This document shows, one piece after another, positions 1-8,182 of a stretch of DNA of 19,188 bases. The stretch covers positions 1 to 19,188 of the forward strand of contig JBKBUF010000048.1 in the NCBI GenBank assembly GCA_046290815.1, given 5' to 3'. The notes under the pieces are model-generated. The model saw only the letters and a program-made list of their open reading frames with translations. It made no database searches and was not told the origin of the DNA. This stretch comes from JBKBUF01 sp046290815 (GTDB taxonomy: Bacteria; Bacteroidota; Bacteroidia; Cytophagales; Cytophagaceae). A program made the position numbers and the translations under genes. Each line of letters begins with the position of its first letter. The stretch's first letter is position 1.

Positions 1-3000
1 GGTCGCATTGCTGGTCATCACACAGCTGACCTGATCTCCGTTGTTTAAATTATTCCTGGTTAAAGTAGCTCCTGTTGCTACATTTGTACCATTTATTCTC
101 CATTGATAGGTTGGAGCTGTTCCTCCGTTGGTTGGTGTGGCAGTAAATGTTACAGAGCTACCTGAACAAGTTGGATTAGAACCGCTGGTGATGGCTATGC
201 TCACTGAAGGTGTCACTGATGCAGTAACTGTTATGTAATTGGTTTTAGTTTCCGTTGCTGCTCCGCCATTTAAACTTAGGGAAACTGTCTTAGTTCCTGC
301 TGTACTATATGAAACATTGTGAGGCCCCGCTCCTGTTGCTGTAGCAGGATTGGCTCCTGAACCAAAGTTCCATGAATAGGTAGTTCCTGAGCTTGTGCCA
401 GTTGAACTACTGGTAAAGGTGATGTTTGTACCTGTACAGGTGTTTGTCTGGTTTGCCGAAAAATTCGCTACAACCGCAGGAGTCTGAGTACAATTATCTC
501 CTATTCCTATCCAGTTAATATCAATATTGCCGATAAATGCGGTGTTATAAACTCTTCCTGATGTGCCCGTAACAGGCCAGGAAGCAAAGCCCGGATTCAC
601 CATAAAGGAAAGTCTTGATATAATTAAACTGTCAAGCATACCGGGACTGGCTCCATAAAGATTTCTGAATCTTCCTGAGTAGTTAATGGTAAATGTCTGG
701 TAAGAGGTAGTTAACTCCAGGTTATTCAAACCAGCCATAGCATCTGTAGTTCTTCCATTGATATCGGCCATAGAGATACTCAATAAGCAATTCGCAGAAG
801 CTTTGGCTCTGATCCTTAGTACAGGTTTGTTGGAAGAACAACCGAAGTTTAATGGTTGAGCGGCAGCGCCGTTATTAATAGTGTAATTGAAGGCATCCCA
901 TTCATTATGTCCATTGGTGGTTATTCTCCAATCTGTTCCTGATTCAGAATGAGCAAAGGGTCCTGTTAGAGGACTGATCCAGCTGACTGTATTGTTATCG
1001 TAATCATCGGAGAATAAACATCCGGCGGGTGAATAAGCCACATTAATGTAATCTGTCCTCGTTCTGGTATTGCTTACTCCATTGCTGGAAACAACCAGGC
1101 TTACAGTTTTCAATCCGTTGCTACTGTAAGTAACCGTATGCGGGCCTACACCGGTTGCAGTGGCAGGATTGGCACCGGCACCGAAGTTCCAGCTATAGGT
1201 AGAACCTGCAGGAGCATTGGAAGTTGTATTGGTAAACACAACACCTTCGCCAGTACAAACTACTGTTTTGTTGGCATCAAAGTTTGCAACAATGTTCGTG
1301 GAAGGAGAACAATTATCCCCTATACCGATCCAATCTATATCAACTCTTCCTGCGAATGCAGAATTATATACTCTTCCTGATGTTCCTGTTATCGGGTAAC
1401 TAAAATAAGCTGGATTGATGGCAAGTATCAGGTCTGTAATATTAGTACTATCAAGAATGCCGGGATTTCCACTGTAAAAATTTCTGAACCTGCCTGCAAA
1501 ATCTATAGTGAAAGTTTGGTAGGTAGTGGTCAACTCCAGATTCATGGCATTATAATTATCTACAGTACGTCCATTTCCATCTCTCATGGACAAGCTTAAA
1601 AGACAATTAGCCGAAGCTTTGGCTCTGATCTTAACCACAGGTTTGTTGGCAGCACATTGAAAGTTAAATGATGAAGCTATAGAACCGTTATTTAACTGAT
1701 ACCGGAAATTATCCCATTCTCCATAGCCATTGTTGGATACACGCATTTCACCGGCGGTTTCTGCAAAGGAGAAAGGCCCGGGAATTATCCAGCTTACAAC
1801 ATTGTCTGTAAAGTCATCGGAGAAAATACAACCTGTTGGTGGATTCTCTATTGTAATATAGTTGTTCTTGGTATTAGTGTTAGTACCATTGGCATTTGTT
1901 ACAGTCAGACTCACGGTTTTTTGTCCTCCTGTAGAATATCTGACATTATGAGGACCCACACCTGTAGCTGTTGCAGGTGTTGCACCTGCGCCGAAGTTCC
2001 ATGAGAAAGTTTCATTTCCTACCTTATTCAAACTTTGATCAGTGAATACTATGACATTTTGAGTACAGGTGGAAAGTGGCGTTGCTGAAAAGTTAGCTAC
2101 AGGAGCAGAATTACTTTGAGTTACTACATTGAAAAAATTCAGATTGACCCCACCGGTATTGAAGTGAAATCTTACAAGATTCATTCCTTCAGGAAGGATA
2201 ACGTCTCTTACCTGAACCGTTGACCAGGTTTGCCATTCTCCTGTTGGTGGCAATGCAATATTCGATTTTGCAAGCTGTTCATTCACTAGTATGTTGATAT
2301 TTCCATTTCCCTGGCCTGCCACTCTGAATTCAAAAGTGTAGGCGCCTGCTGTTGTAACATCAATCAGATAATCCACCCAGTCACCCGCATCGGTATGAGA
2401 AACATTTTGTCCCCCGCCTGCATCCTGACAAGTTTCCAATTGAGTCCTGTTTCTACGGTAATGGTTTTCGGCTTCGATTCTTCCCGGAGCAGGGTATCTT
2501 TTTGCGATTGGCCTGTTCAGATAATTTTCTCCTAATGGAGTTAACTGTCCGTTAGCTCCTAAAAGATTAATCTGCGGATTTGCTGATGATCTTCCGGTAA
2601 ACCAGGAATATCTGAAAATATCAGGATCATTTTCATAAGCATTCACCACATTATTCATCCAGGTAGTTTTTGCACTAAGCGTACTGCTATACCAATCAGC
2701 AAACTCCGTAACCCAGATTGGACGGCCCCATCTTTTCAGATTATTGGAAAGACTAATAGCGCCACCACCGGATCCAGCTGCCTCATAAGTGTGAAAGGCA
2801 ATATAGTCTACCCAGCAGTTTGGACATGCTTCGAAAAATCGTCTGTGCCATTCATTAGGATCATAGAATTCAGGAGGACATGCAGAACCTCCGCAGTAGG
2901 CAGGGCATGCACTTACAATTTGCAGTCCCCGAGCAGCGGCAATTTGTTCCAGTCTTCCCCAGACACTGGCAGCAAATTCCGGACTCATATTAGCTTCTAC

Positions 3001-3315
3001 ATAAAAGTTTGGTTCATTATAAGCCAGAAGGTATTTTGCTCCTTGTGGAATTCTGGCGATGACATCGTTGACATTGAAGTTATTGTTCCAGCACATCGGT
3101 ACAAATTCTACCCCCAGAGATGCGTAATATGCTCTAAGGTTTACATCCGGTCGGTCAGACCAGTTGTACCACCAGGAAATACCGGGACTTAAGGCATTCA
3201 TATCTTCCAATGAATGACCTCCGTATGCAATACCCCTTTTGGGACTGCGCTGTGCTAATGCAAGGTTAAGAGAGAGAACCGTTAGCAGAAGCAGGAATAG
3301 TAGCCTTTTATTCAT
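1..3315 (-). CDS. Secreted GH128-type endo-beta-1,3-glucanase, multi-modular (3' end outside window)
   Basis: The reading frame from ATG 3315 stays open for 1105 codons to base 1, so the stop lies outside the window. Residues 1-21 are a signal peptide (MNKRLLFLLLL..ALAQ). Residues about 24-270 match the GH128 / Glyco_hydro_cc family: the start is typical (RGIAYGG, then WWYNW), with the probable acid/base Glu101 in YNEPN and nucleophile Glu204 in WVTEFAD. A CBM6-like domain follows at about 280-398 (GRIEAEN, DAGDWVDY). Then come PKD (404-490), an unassigned beta-rich module A (494-669), PKD (674-762), module B (764-942), PKD (947-1035) and an Ig-like domain (1037 onward, TYQWRINGT). The family cleaves beta-1,3-glucan such as laminarin or fungal wall; binding by modules A and B is inferred. 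A T9SS tail is expected in the missing C-terminus. Catalytic family call firm; substrate less so. Confidence 0.88.
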   Translation of the reverse strand, partial: MNKRLLFLLLLTVLSLNLALAQRSPKRGIAYGGHSLEDMNALSPGISWWYNWSDRPDVNLRAYYASLGVEFVPMCWNNNFNVNDVIARIPQGAKYLLAYNEPNFYVEANMSPEFAASVWGRLEQIAAARGLQIVSACPAYCGGSACPPEFYDPNEWHRRFFEACPNCWVDYIAFHTYEAAGSGGGAISLSNNLKRWGRPIWVTEFADWYSSTLSAKTTWMNNVVNAYENDPDIFRYSWFTGRSSANPQINLLGANGQLTPLGENYLNRPIAKRYPAPGRIEAENHYRRNRTQLETCQDAGGGQNVSHTDAGDWVDYLIDVTTAGAYTFEFRVAGQGNGNINILVNEQLAKSNIALPPTGEWQTWSTVQVRDVILPEGMNLVRFHFNTGGVNLNFFNVVTQSNSAPVANFSATPLSTCTQNVIVFTDQSLNKVGNETFSWNFGAGATPATATGVGPHNVRYSTGGQKTVSLTVTNANGTNTNTKNNYITIENPPTGCIFSDDFTDNVVSWIIPGPFSFAETAGEMRVSNNGYGEWDNFRYQLNNGSIASSFNFQCAANKPVVKIRAKASANCLLSLSMRDGNGRTVDNYNAMNLELTTTYQTFTIDFAGRFRNFYSGNPGILDSTNITDLILAINPAYFSYPITGTSGRVYNSAFAGRVDIDWIGIGDNCSPSTNIVANFDANKTVVCTGEGVVFTNTTSNAPAGSTYSWNFGAGANPATATGVGPHTVTYSSNGLKTVSLVVSSNGVSNTRTRTDYINVAYSPAGCLFSDDYDNNTVSWISPLTGPFAHSESGTDWRITTNGHNEWDAFNYTINNGAAAQPLNFGCSSNKPVLRIRAKASANCLLSISMADINGRTTDAMAGLNNLELTTSYQTFTINYSGRFRNLYGASPGMLDSLIISRLSFMVNPGFASWPVTGTSGRVYNTAFIGNIDINWIGIGDNCTQTPAVVANFSANQTNTCTGTNITFTSSSTGTSSGTTYSWNFGSGANPATATGAGPHNVSYSTAGTKTVSLSLNGGAATETKTNYITVTASVTPSVSIAITSGSNPTCSGSSVTFTATPTNGGTAPTYQWRINGTNVATGATLTRNNLNNGDQVSCVMTSNAT
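490..2106 (-). repeat. Tandem duplication of a PKD plus CBM-like module pair
   Basis: Two copies of a unit of about 800 bases lie head to tail inside the GH128 gene (1309-2106 and 490-1296). Matching landmarks are 810 to 819 bases apart: the Cys opening each module (residues 496 and 766), the Asn of each VANF (408, 678, and 951 in the third PKD) and the final Cys of WIGIGDNC (669 and 942). The stretch encoding IRAKASANCLLS is almost identical at the DNA level near 797-830 and 1609-1640. A third PKD without its own CBM-like partner in view follows at 211-477. Confidence 0.85.
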
Positions 3316-3637
3316 AATCTTTGTTTTCGCGTTTTTAAAAATCCTGCTTAAACAATTCGATTATTTCTTCATTATTCCAATTTTTTTTATGAATAAACTT
3401 ATATTTTGAATTGAAAACAGAGAGAAACGAAAGATGGTAGCGTCGGTTTGAAAACAAGAAATTTACCTGGTATATAGTGAATTGAATGAGGCTGACAAGG
3501 GCTTGTCCTAGCTAGATAGCAATCAAAAAATACCCTGTCAGGGTCGACCCTGACAGGGTGTTTTTTTTTGATGGAATTTAAGCTTAAGCTAGAAGCGTTA
3601 TATACTGAATGGGTTGTAAATCTTTTCTGATGCAGCG
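3316..3637. other. Intergenic: leader of the GH128 gene plus hairpins
   Basis: No gene seen. The 100 bases next to 3315 are very AT-rich and would be the untranslated leader of the minus-strand GH128 gene. I found no convincing paired -33/-7 promoter, only a weak TAAGTTTA-like element on the minus strand near 3395-3402. A short inverted repeat (GACAAG-GG-CTTGTC) sits at 3494-3507, and the perfect 28-bp palindrome described separately is at 3532-3559. Confidence 0.5.
3532..3559. terminator. Perfect 28-bp palindrome, bidirectional terminator-like, repeat copy 1
   Basis: The 28 bases are their own reverse complement (arms ACCCTGTCAGGGTC / GACCCTGACAGGGT). Six A precede it and nine T follow, so either strand would form a hairpin followed by a U run. 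It lies about 80 bases after the stop of the minus-strand gene at 3638-3871, where it would end that transcript. The same sequence family returns at 4331-4369, so it is also a dispersed repeat. Confidence 0.7.
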
Positions 3638-3871
3638 TTACTCGCTATTTCTGTAATTAGGCAAACTCAATACTTCTATTTCAATTTTGAGTAATGTTAA
3701 TTTCATGGAGTTCTTAAATTCATTTACCTGAATACCTCCTGTTTCCAGTTTAAGAATTTCATTTGAAAGGCTTTGAACCAGTACTTCGAGGTATCTTAAT
3801 TTAGCATTATCAAATTTATTCTTACCTGATTCATTATAAGGTGAATTACCCTCTTTTCTGTGAATTTTCAT
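3638..3871 (-). CDS. Hypothetical protein, 77 aa
   Basis: I do not recognise this protein. The frame could be extended to a TTG at 3907, but I choose ATG 3871 because a TATATTTG -7 promoter element lies at 3887-3894 on the same strand, inside the would-be extension. The product is small and hydrophilic, with Lys, Asn and Glu in excess and a likely helical middle (LRYLEVLVQSLSNEI). No signal peptide, membrane segment or Cys is present. It is divergent from the HTH gene at 3985, and its stop is followed by the palindrome at 3532-3559. Regulation by the neighbouring HTH protein is possible but unproven. Confidence 0.5.
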   Translation of the reverse strand: MKIHRKEGNSPYNESGKNKFDNAKLRYLEVLVQSLSNEILKLETGGIQVNEFKNSMKLTLLKIEIEVLSLPNYRNSE

Positions 3872-3984
3872 AGCTGTGATATTTATCAAATATAACAAAA
3901 TGCCCAAATAAATTTAACATAACAACCAAAATTAATTACCACAAAGCGATTAATTGAAGGGCGCAAAGTAAGAATTTTGTGGGC

Positions 3985-4302
3985 ATGATCCATTTGGGAA
4001 AAGAAATTGAAAAAAGAGTAAAGGAACTTAATTATCCTGTAAAAGAGCTGGCGAAACAGTTAAATACTTCTAGGAACAATATTTACAATATTTATAGCAG
4101 AGAAAGTATTGACACAGCTTTGCTGGTGAAAATAAGTGAGGTACTAAAGTATGATTTCTTTCAGTTTTTTATTGATCAGACTAAATATACCTCAGAAGTT
4201 GAAGATCTAAAAAAACAAATTGAACTTCTAAAAAAAGAAATTGAATATCTTAAAAAAATAAATGTCCTTCTGGAAAAGGGTGTGAAATATAAAAAAGGGT
4301 AA
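3985..4302 (+). CDS. XRE-like HTH transcriptional regulator with C-terminal coiled coil, 105 aa
   Basis: Residues about 5-58 look like a Cro/C1-type helix-turn-helix: GKEIEKRVKEL, then the recognition region LAKQLNTSRNNIYNIYSR, then LLVKISEVLKYD. Residues about 68-98 form a heptad-rich Lys/Glu/Leu coiled coil (VEDLKKQIELLKKEIEYLKK) that probably drives dimerisation. An upstream GTG at 3979 is in frame, but ATG 3985 gives the start MIHLGKEIEKR that best fits a compact HTH fold. It is divergent from the 77-aa gene, with 113 bases between starts, and could control both promoters. It sits between two copies of a palindromic repeat. Family is confident; target unknown. Confidence 0.75.
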   Translation: MIHLGKEIEKRVKELNYPVKELAKQLNTSRNNIYNIYSRESIDTALLVKISEVLKYDFFQFFIDQTKYTSEVEDLKKQIELLKKEIEYLKKINVLLEKGVKYKKG

Positions 4303-4330
4303 TTTAAAATATAATCTCCCCATCGTCCAA

Positions 4331-4369
4331 CCAACACCCTGTCAGGGTCCCACCCTGAAAGGGTGTTGG
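4331..4369. terminator. Inverted repeat terminator, copy 2 of the palindromic repeat
   Basis: The arms are 4331-4348 (CCAACACCCTGTCAGGGT) and 4352-4369, 18 bases with one mismatch around a 3-base loop, followed by TTTT. It sits between the convergent HTH gene and the U32 gene and probably terminates both. The core ACCCTGTCAGGGTC is shared with the palindrome at 3532-3559; copy 2 has drifted (CTGAAAGGG in place of CTGACAGGG). Confidence 0.7.
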
Positions 4370-4381
4370 TTTTAATACCTC

Positions 4382-6238
4382 CTACTCCTCCTCAAACTCC
4401 AGCTCCGCATCCTTCTCCCAAATCTCCATCTCGCAAGGCTTGCAGTTGAACTTCAGTTTATATTCCACTTCACCATGGTTCAATACCAGGGGCTCGGTAA
4501 GTTTTTCACCCATCGTGTCTCTTTGGTATCTCGGACATTTATTGAGCTCATACTTCACACAGTATTTGGTAACCATCACCCTTGACTTGCCCGGGTCCCA
4601 TTGCAGCTCAAATGCCTTTTCAATTTCTTTCACACCATGACGATGGTAAAAGGCACGGGCCATTTTATTCGAAACGTTATAGGTAAAATCCAACTGTGAT
4701 ACAGGATATGGATGATCAGTTTTGGTGATCTGGAATTCTTCACGGTGATACTCGTTTACACGAACATCCATCAATTGTTCAAGCACGGTCCTTCTTATTT
4801 CATTGATTTTAGAAATAGGAATAAACCATTCTGCACTTAAATTAACTTCAATCTCATCCACTATAAAAGGAGTATTTCCGGTTTTGGATAGATTCTTTTT
4901 AATTCCTGAAATGGTTTCACCACTTTTACTTACTTCTTTATTGATGTTAAGAACGGAGCTGGATTGATGACCGTCTTCATCAATAGCAGTTAACATAAAG
5001 CCATCAGTGGTTTCAGAGAAAATCAGCTTCACTCCTATTTTTCTTATAGCACTATCCTCCCTTTCCACCAATCTGTTAAACTCGGCATCGTAGTTACGAT
5101 AGATCATCGTACCTTCTTTAATACTCTTCTCACTGTTTAATATTACTAAATTATTAATGATACCATTAACTAATGCGCCGTCGGCTTGTCCTTCTTCATT
5201 GATAAAATACAAACCATCACCATTGTTCAAAAGGTCGGAGTTTTCAATGAGGTAACCTTTCCCTTTCATTTCCTTTACCTCTCCTATTGCCTGGCCCTGT
5301 GATTTAGGGGTATCCCATGAACCGATTTTTTCTTTTCTTTTATTGACAAAATAGTCGGTATAACCTCTGTTGAAACTGCGGTCTAGCTCTGCGTCGAAGT
5401 TGTAAAAAGTTCTGCCTGATGACGCTTTCTGATAATTTTCATTGTTCTTCAGAAAAGCATCAAGTCTTTTCCTCAAATAAGACACATTGTTTTTTACATA
5501 AACTATGTCCTTTAGTCGGCCTTCAATTTTAAAGGAGGTTATCCCTGCTTCAATGAGTGCAGGTAGCTGATCACTTAGGTCTAGATCTTTGATGGATAAC
5601 AAGTGGCTGCTTTCAATAAGCGTAGTGCCTGTACCATCCACCAGTCTGTAAGGTAATCTGCAGTTTTGTGCACATGAGCCTCTATTGGCGCTACGTTCAC
5701 CATTGGCAATACTCATGTAACAATTACCACTAAAAGAAACGCACAAAGCTCCGGTTACAAAAAACTCCAGCTCTACATCTGTAGCATTTCTGATATCTTT
5801 TATCTGGTCAAGATTAAGTTCTCTGGCAAGAACAACGCGCTTAATGCCGGCATCGGCAAGGAATTTTACATGTTGCGGGTCTCTGTTATTAGCTTGCGTA
5901 CTGGCATGTATTACTATTGGCGGAAGATCCATCTCAAGAATCGCCATGTCTTGTATAATCAAAGCGTCCACCCCTATGTCATACAATTCATATATTAATT
6001 TACGACAGGTTTCTAATTCGTTGTCGTAAAGAATGGTATTAAGAACAACGAACACCTGACATTTAAACAAATGTGCATATTGCACCAGCTGTGCAATATC
6101 TTCGACCGGATTGGTGGCATTGCTCCTTGCACCAAATTGGGGAGCGCCAATATATACTGCATCAGCTCCTGCATTAATGGCTGCCATGCCCTGATATAAA
6201 TTCTTGGCCGGAGCAAGAATTTCAATTTTCTTTTTCAT
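4382..6238 (-). CDS. U32 family peptidase-like protein, RlhA/YdcP type, 618 aa
   Basis: The N-terminal half is a U32 barrel: EILAPAKNL near residue 6, GADAVYIGAPQFGAR near 24-38, then LAREL and TGALCVSFSGNC. Four conserved Cys (166, 173, 189, 193 in ALCVSFSGNC and GSCAQNCRLPY) are the expected Fe-S ligands. The C-terminal extension has two more Cys pairs (KYCVKYELNKCP, FNCKPCE). This length and tail resemble E. coli RlhA (YdcP), which hydroxylates 23S rRNA C2501, more than the shorter tRNA-acting TrhP (YegQ). Despite the family name, proteolysis is doubtful. I use ATG 6238 rather than in-frame GTG 6247 because MKKKIEILAPAK is the usual start. Divergent from the pseudouridine synthase at 6521, so two RNA-modification genes are adjacent. 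Exact substrate is inferred. Confidence 0.85.
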   Translation of the reverse strand: MKKKIEILAPAKNLYQGMAAINAGADAVYIGAPQFGARSNATNPVEDIAQLVQYAHLFKCQVFVVLNTILYDNELETCRKLIYELYDIGVDALIIQDMAILEMDLPPIVIHASTQANNRDPQHVKFLADAGIKRVVLARELNLDQIKDIRNATDVELEFFVTGALCVSFSGNCYMSIANGERSANRGSCAQNCRLPYRLVDGTGTTLIESSHLLSIKDLDLSDQLPALIEAGITSFKIEGRLKDIVYVKNNVSYLRKRLDAFLKNNENYQKASSGRTFYNFDAELDRSFNRGYTDYFVNKRKEKIGSWDTPKSQGQAIGEVKEMKGKGYLIENSDLLNNGDGLYFINEEGQADGALVNGIINNLVILNSEKSIKEGTMIYRNYDAEFNRLVEREDSAIRKIGVKLIFSETTDGFMLTAIDEDGHQSSSVLNINKEVSKSGETISGIKKNLSKTGNTPFIVDEIEVNLSAEWFIPISKINEIRRTVLEQLMDVRVNEYHREEFQITKTDHPYPVSQLDFTYNVSNKMARAFYHRHGVKEIEKAFELQWDPGKSRVMVTKYCVKYELNKCPRYQRDTMGEKLTEPLVLNHGEVEYKLKFNCKPCEMEIWEKDAELEFEEE

Positions 6239-6520
6239 ACGGAACACAAAGTTCTGAATTTATAGACTCAAAACCTACCTGATTTTGAATTAATCATTCG
6301 GTTAATACATATTGCAACATCTTCAAAAACAGATAAGTTTGGTTTAATCTACAAACATCCGAAGTTTTTGCTTACTTCTGAAATAGGTCATCCAAATTAA
6401 GATTTTTTAATGTGAATTAAAAGTTACCTATTGAAATACAGTACGATAAGCCTTTGCATGAAGGTATTATTACTATCAAGTTAAATTTAACTTATCTTTA
6501 GGGCTCTATAATGGCATAAA

Positions 6521-7450
6521 ATGAATAGCAGAAATTCCAATAAATCCCAGGCAAAATCTTCCAATGGACCTTCCTTTAAAGTTAATGCTGCCTCTGAACT
6601 GATGAAATTTCTTCTTGATGTGATGCCCAATAAAAGCAGAACAGAAATTAAATCATTGCTAACAAACAAACTGGTGCATGTAGATGGTAAACCGGTAAGC
6701 CAGTACAATGCTCCTTTATCGGTCGGACAAGAAGTAAGTATTGGTAAAGGCAGTTCCAGGTCTGAGACGCAGCTACCGGGAATCAAAATTATTTACGAAG
6801 ACCAACACCTGATTGTAATTAATAAAGAGGAAGGTTTGTTGTCTATGGCCACTGAAAACGGCAATGATGAAACTGCTTACAATCTGCTAAGCAGCTACGT
6901 AAAGTCCCAACACTTCAGCAATCGAATATTCATCGTTCATCGTCTGGATCGTGATACTTCCGGAGTTATGTTGTTTGCCAAAAGTCAGGAAGTACAACAA
7001 TTATTGCAACTGGACTGGAACAATAATGTCACAGAAAGAATTTATCTGGCCATAGTAGAAGGTATTCCTTCAAAAGAAAAAGATACTATCATTTCTTATT
7101 TGAGAGAAAGTAAGGCATATAAAATGCATTCAAGCACCAAACCTATAGAAGGAGCGCAAAAAGCCATTACACATTATGAGATAGTAAAAACTGCTAATTC
7201 ATTCAGCCTGCTTAAAATTAATCTGGAAACAGGAAAGAAAAACCAGATCAGAGTTCATATGCAGGATATTGGCCATCCTGTAATTGGAGATAAAAAGTAT
7301 GGTTCAACAGCAAATCCTATTAAAAGACTTGGACTTCATGCATGGGTTCTGGCTTTTAGTCACCCTGTAACTAAAGAAGAAATGAGATTTGAAACTGAGC
7401 TGCCTGGTAAGTTTAAGAGAATATTTCCAGATGGTATTAATCAGTTGTAA
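6521..7450 (+). CDS. RluA family 23S rRNA/tRNA pseudouridine synthase, 309 aa
   Basis: An S4-like RNA-binding domain (about residues 22-75; SRTEIKSLLTNKLVHVDGK) precedes the catalytic domain (about 88-300). The family signature HRLDRDTSG is at 140-148 and Asp143 is the predicted catalytic residue. Other hallmarks are the IIYEDQHLIVINKEEGLL strand, the RIYLA segment and KKNQIRVHMQDIGHPVIGDKKYG. The enzyme isomerises specific uridines in rRNA or tRNA; RluC/RluD-like and RluA-like targets cannot be separated from sequence alone. The N-terminus is Ser/Asn/Lys-rich and may be flexible. It is convergent with the SnoaL-like gene across a hairpin at 7460-7496. Confidence 0.9.
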   Translation: MNSRNSNKSQAKSSNGPSFKVNAASELMKFLLDVMPNKSRTEIKSLLTNKLVHVDGKPVSQYNAPLSVGQEVSIGKGSSRSETQLPGIKIIYEDQHLIVINKEEGLLSMATENGNDETAYNLLSSYVKSQHFSNRIFIVHRLDRDTSGVMLFAKSQEVQQLLQLDWNNNVTERIYLAIVEGIPSKEKDTIISYLRESKAYKMHSSTKPIEGAQKAITHYEIVKTANSFSLLKINLETGKKNQIRVHMQDIGHPVIGDKKYGSTANPIKRLGLHAWVLAFSHPVTKEEMRFETELPGKFKRIFPDGINQL

Positions 7451-7459
7451 TAATTATAT

Positions 7460-7496
7460 AAAAGATGCTATTTCATTGTTGGAAACAGCATCTTTT
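7460..7496. terminator. Bidirectional terminator hairpin between convergent genes
   Basis: Ten-base arms AAAAGATGCT (7460-7469) and AGCATCTTTT (7487-7496) are perfectly complementary, with an inner TTTC/GAAA pairing that extends the stem. A and T runs at the two ends suit termination from both sides. It lies between the stops at 7450 and 7513. Confidence 0.75.
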
Positions 7497-7512
7497 ACAA
7501 AACAAGATTTAA

Positions 7513-7947
7513 TTAATGAGGCTGTAACTCCTTCTCGGTAATAATGCCTAATTGCATCATAAGTCCAAGATTGTCTCCCACGCCCCAATGATCTGTTATT
7601 TTGCCATTTGATATTTTGAAAATATCTATATTTTCAAAAGCTACCTTCTTATTGGTAGGCGGAATTTCTTTTAATTTTCCTTTTTGTGTTCCTTTAAAAA
7701 CAGAATATACTACATACTTCTCTCCATCCCCAAACAGTTCTTTTATTTCCACCTTCAGGTCCGGAAAAATTTTCTTGTATTTAGCCAAAATTGATTTTAC
7801 ACCTTCCAGCCCTTCTTTTTCTGAATTGAACGCAGGGTCAGGAGTATGTTCATTAATGTTGGCATCAATATATTTATCCAGTTCATCAAGATCTCCCGAT
7901 TCCATAATTCTGAAGACGTTTTTGATTAATTCTAAATTCTTGTCCAT
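7513..7947 (-). CDS. SnoaL-like / ester cyclase family protein, 144 aa
   Basis: The protein has the small alpha+beta (NTF2-like) cone layout of SnoaL-type proteins: an N-terminal helix pair (MDKNLELIKNVFRIMESGD), YIDANINEHTP, a conserved FPDLKVEIKELFGDGEKYVV strand pair, and the C-terminal ITDHWGVGDNLGLMMQLG. Family members include polyketide cyclases and many uncharacterised stress or metabolic proteins, so the substrate is unknown. The frame extends to TTG 7983, but ATG 7947 gives the compact family length. No signal peptide, so probably cytoplasmic. It is divergent from the oxidoreductase at 8183, and a shared regulatory region is possible. Confidence 0.75.
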   Translation of the reverse strand: MDKNLELIKNVFRIMESGDLDELDKYIDANINEHTPDPAFNSEKEGLEGVKSILAKYKKIFPDLKVEIKELFGDGEKYVVYSVFKGTQKGKLKEIPPTNKKVAFENIDIFKISNGKITDHWGVGDNLGLMMQLGIITEKELQPH

Positions 7948-8182
7948 AGCATCTATTTTATAAGAGTAACTTAAATGAAACAATCGATGTTCTGCTATTT
8001 TTATTTTGACCGGATACTTGTCCTATACCAAAGGGTGAAAAAATTATGATAATATCAGTGCTAATAGTAAGTTGAATTTTTAGTGAAATACGAGGAAAGC
8101 TTAAATTTCTAATTACATAAAAAGTATTACTTTTACTTTAAAATAAACAAATGTTACATCGCAATTTTACAAAAAGTATATT

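Noticed and set aside
2791..3192. 133-codon plus-strand open frame
   Set aside because: It lies opposite the GH128 catalytic domain, which has both catalytic Glu motifs; the plus-strand product resembles no known protein.
3638..4302. The two small divergent genes as a toxin-antitoxin pair
   Set aside because: They are divergent rather than co-transcribed, and the 77-aa product shows no toxin motif; only the HTH regulator is supported.
6239..6520. Riboswitch or small RNA in the gap between the U32 and pseudouridine synthase genes
   Set aside because: No stable conserved-looking structure or terminator was visible; only a weak TATCTTTA promoter-like element near the plus-strand start.
6487..6786. 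99-codon minus-strand open frame
   Set aside because: It is antisense to the start and S4 domain of the pseudouridine synthase and has no recognisable features.
7601..7963. 120-codon plus-strand open frame
   Set aside because: It is antisense to the SnoaL-like gene, whose product has clear family motifs, and is Ser/Phe-rich shadow sequence.
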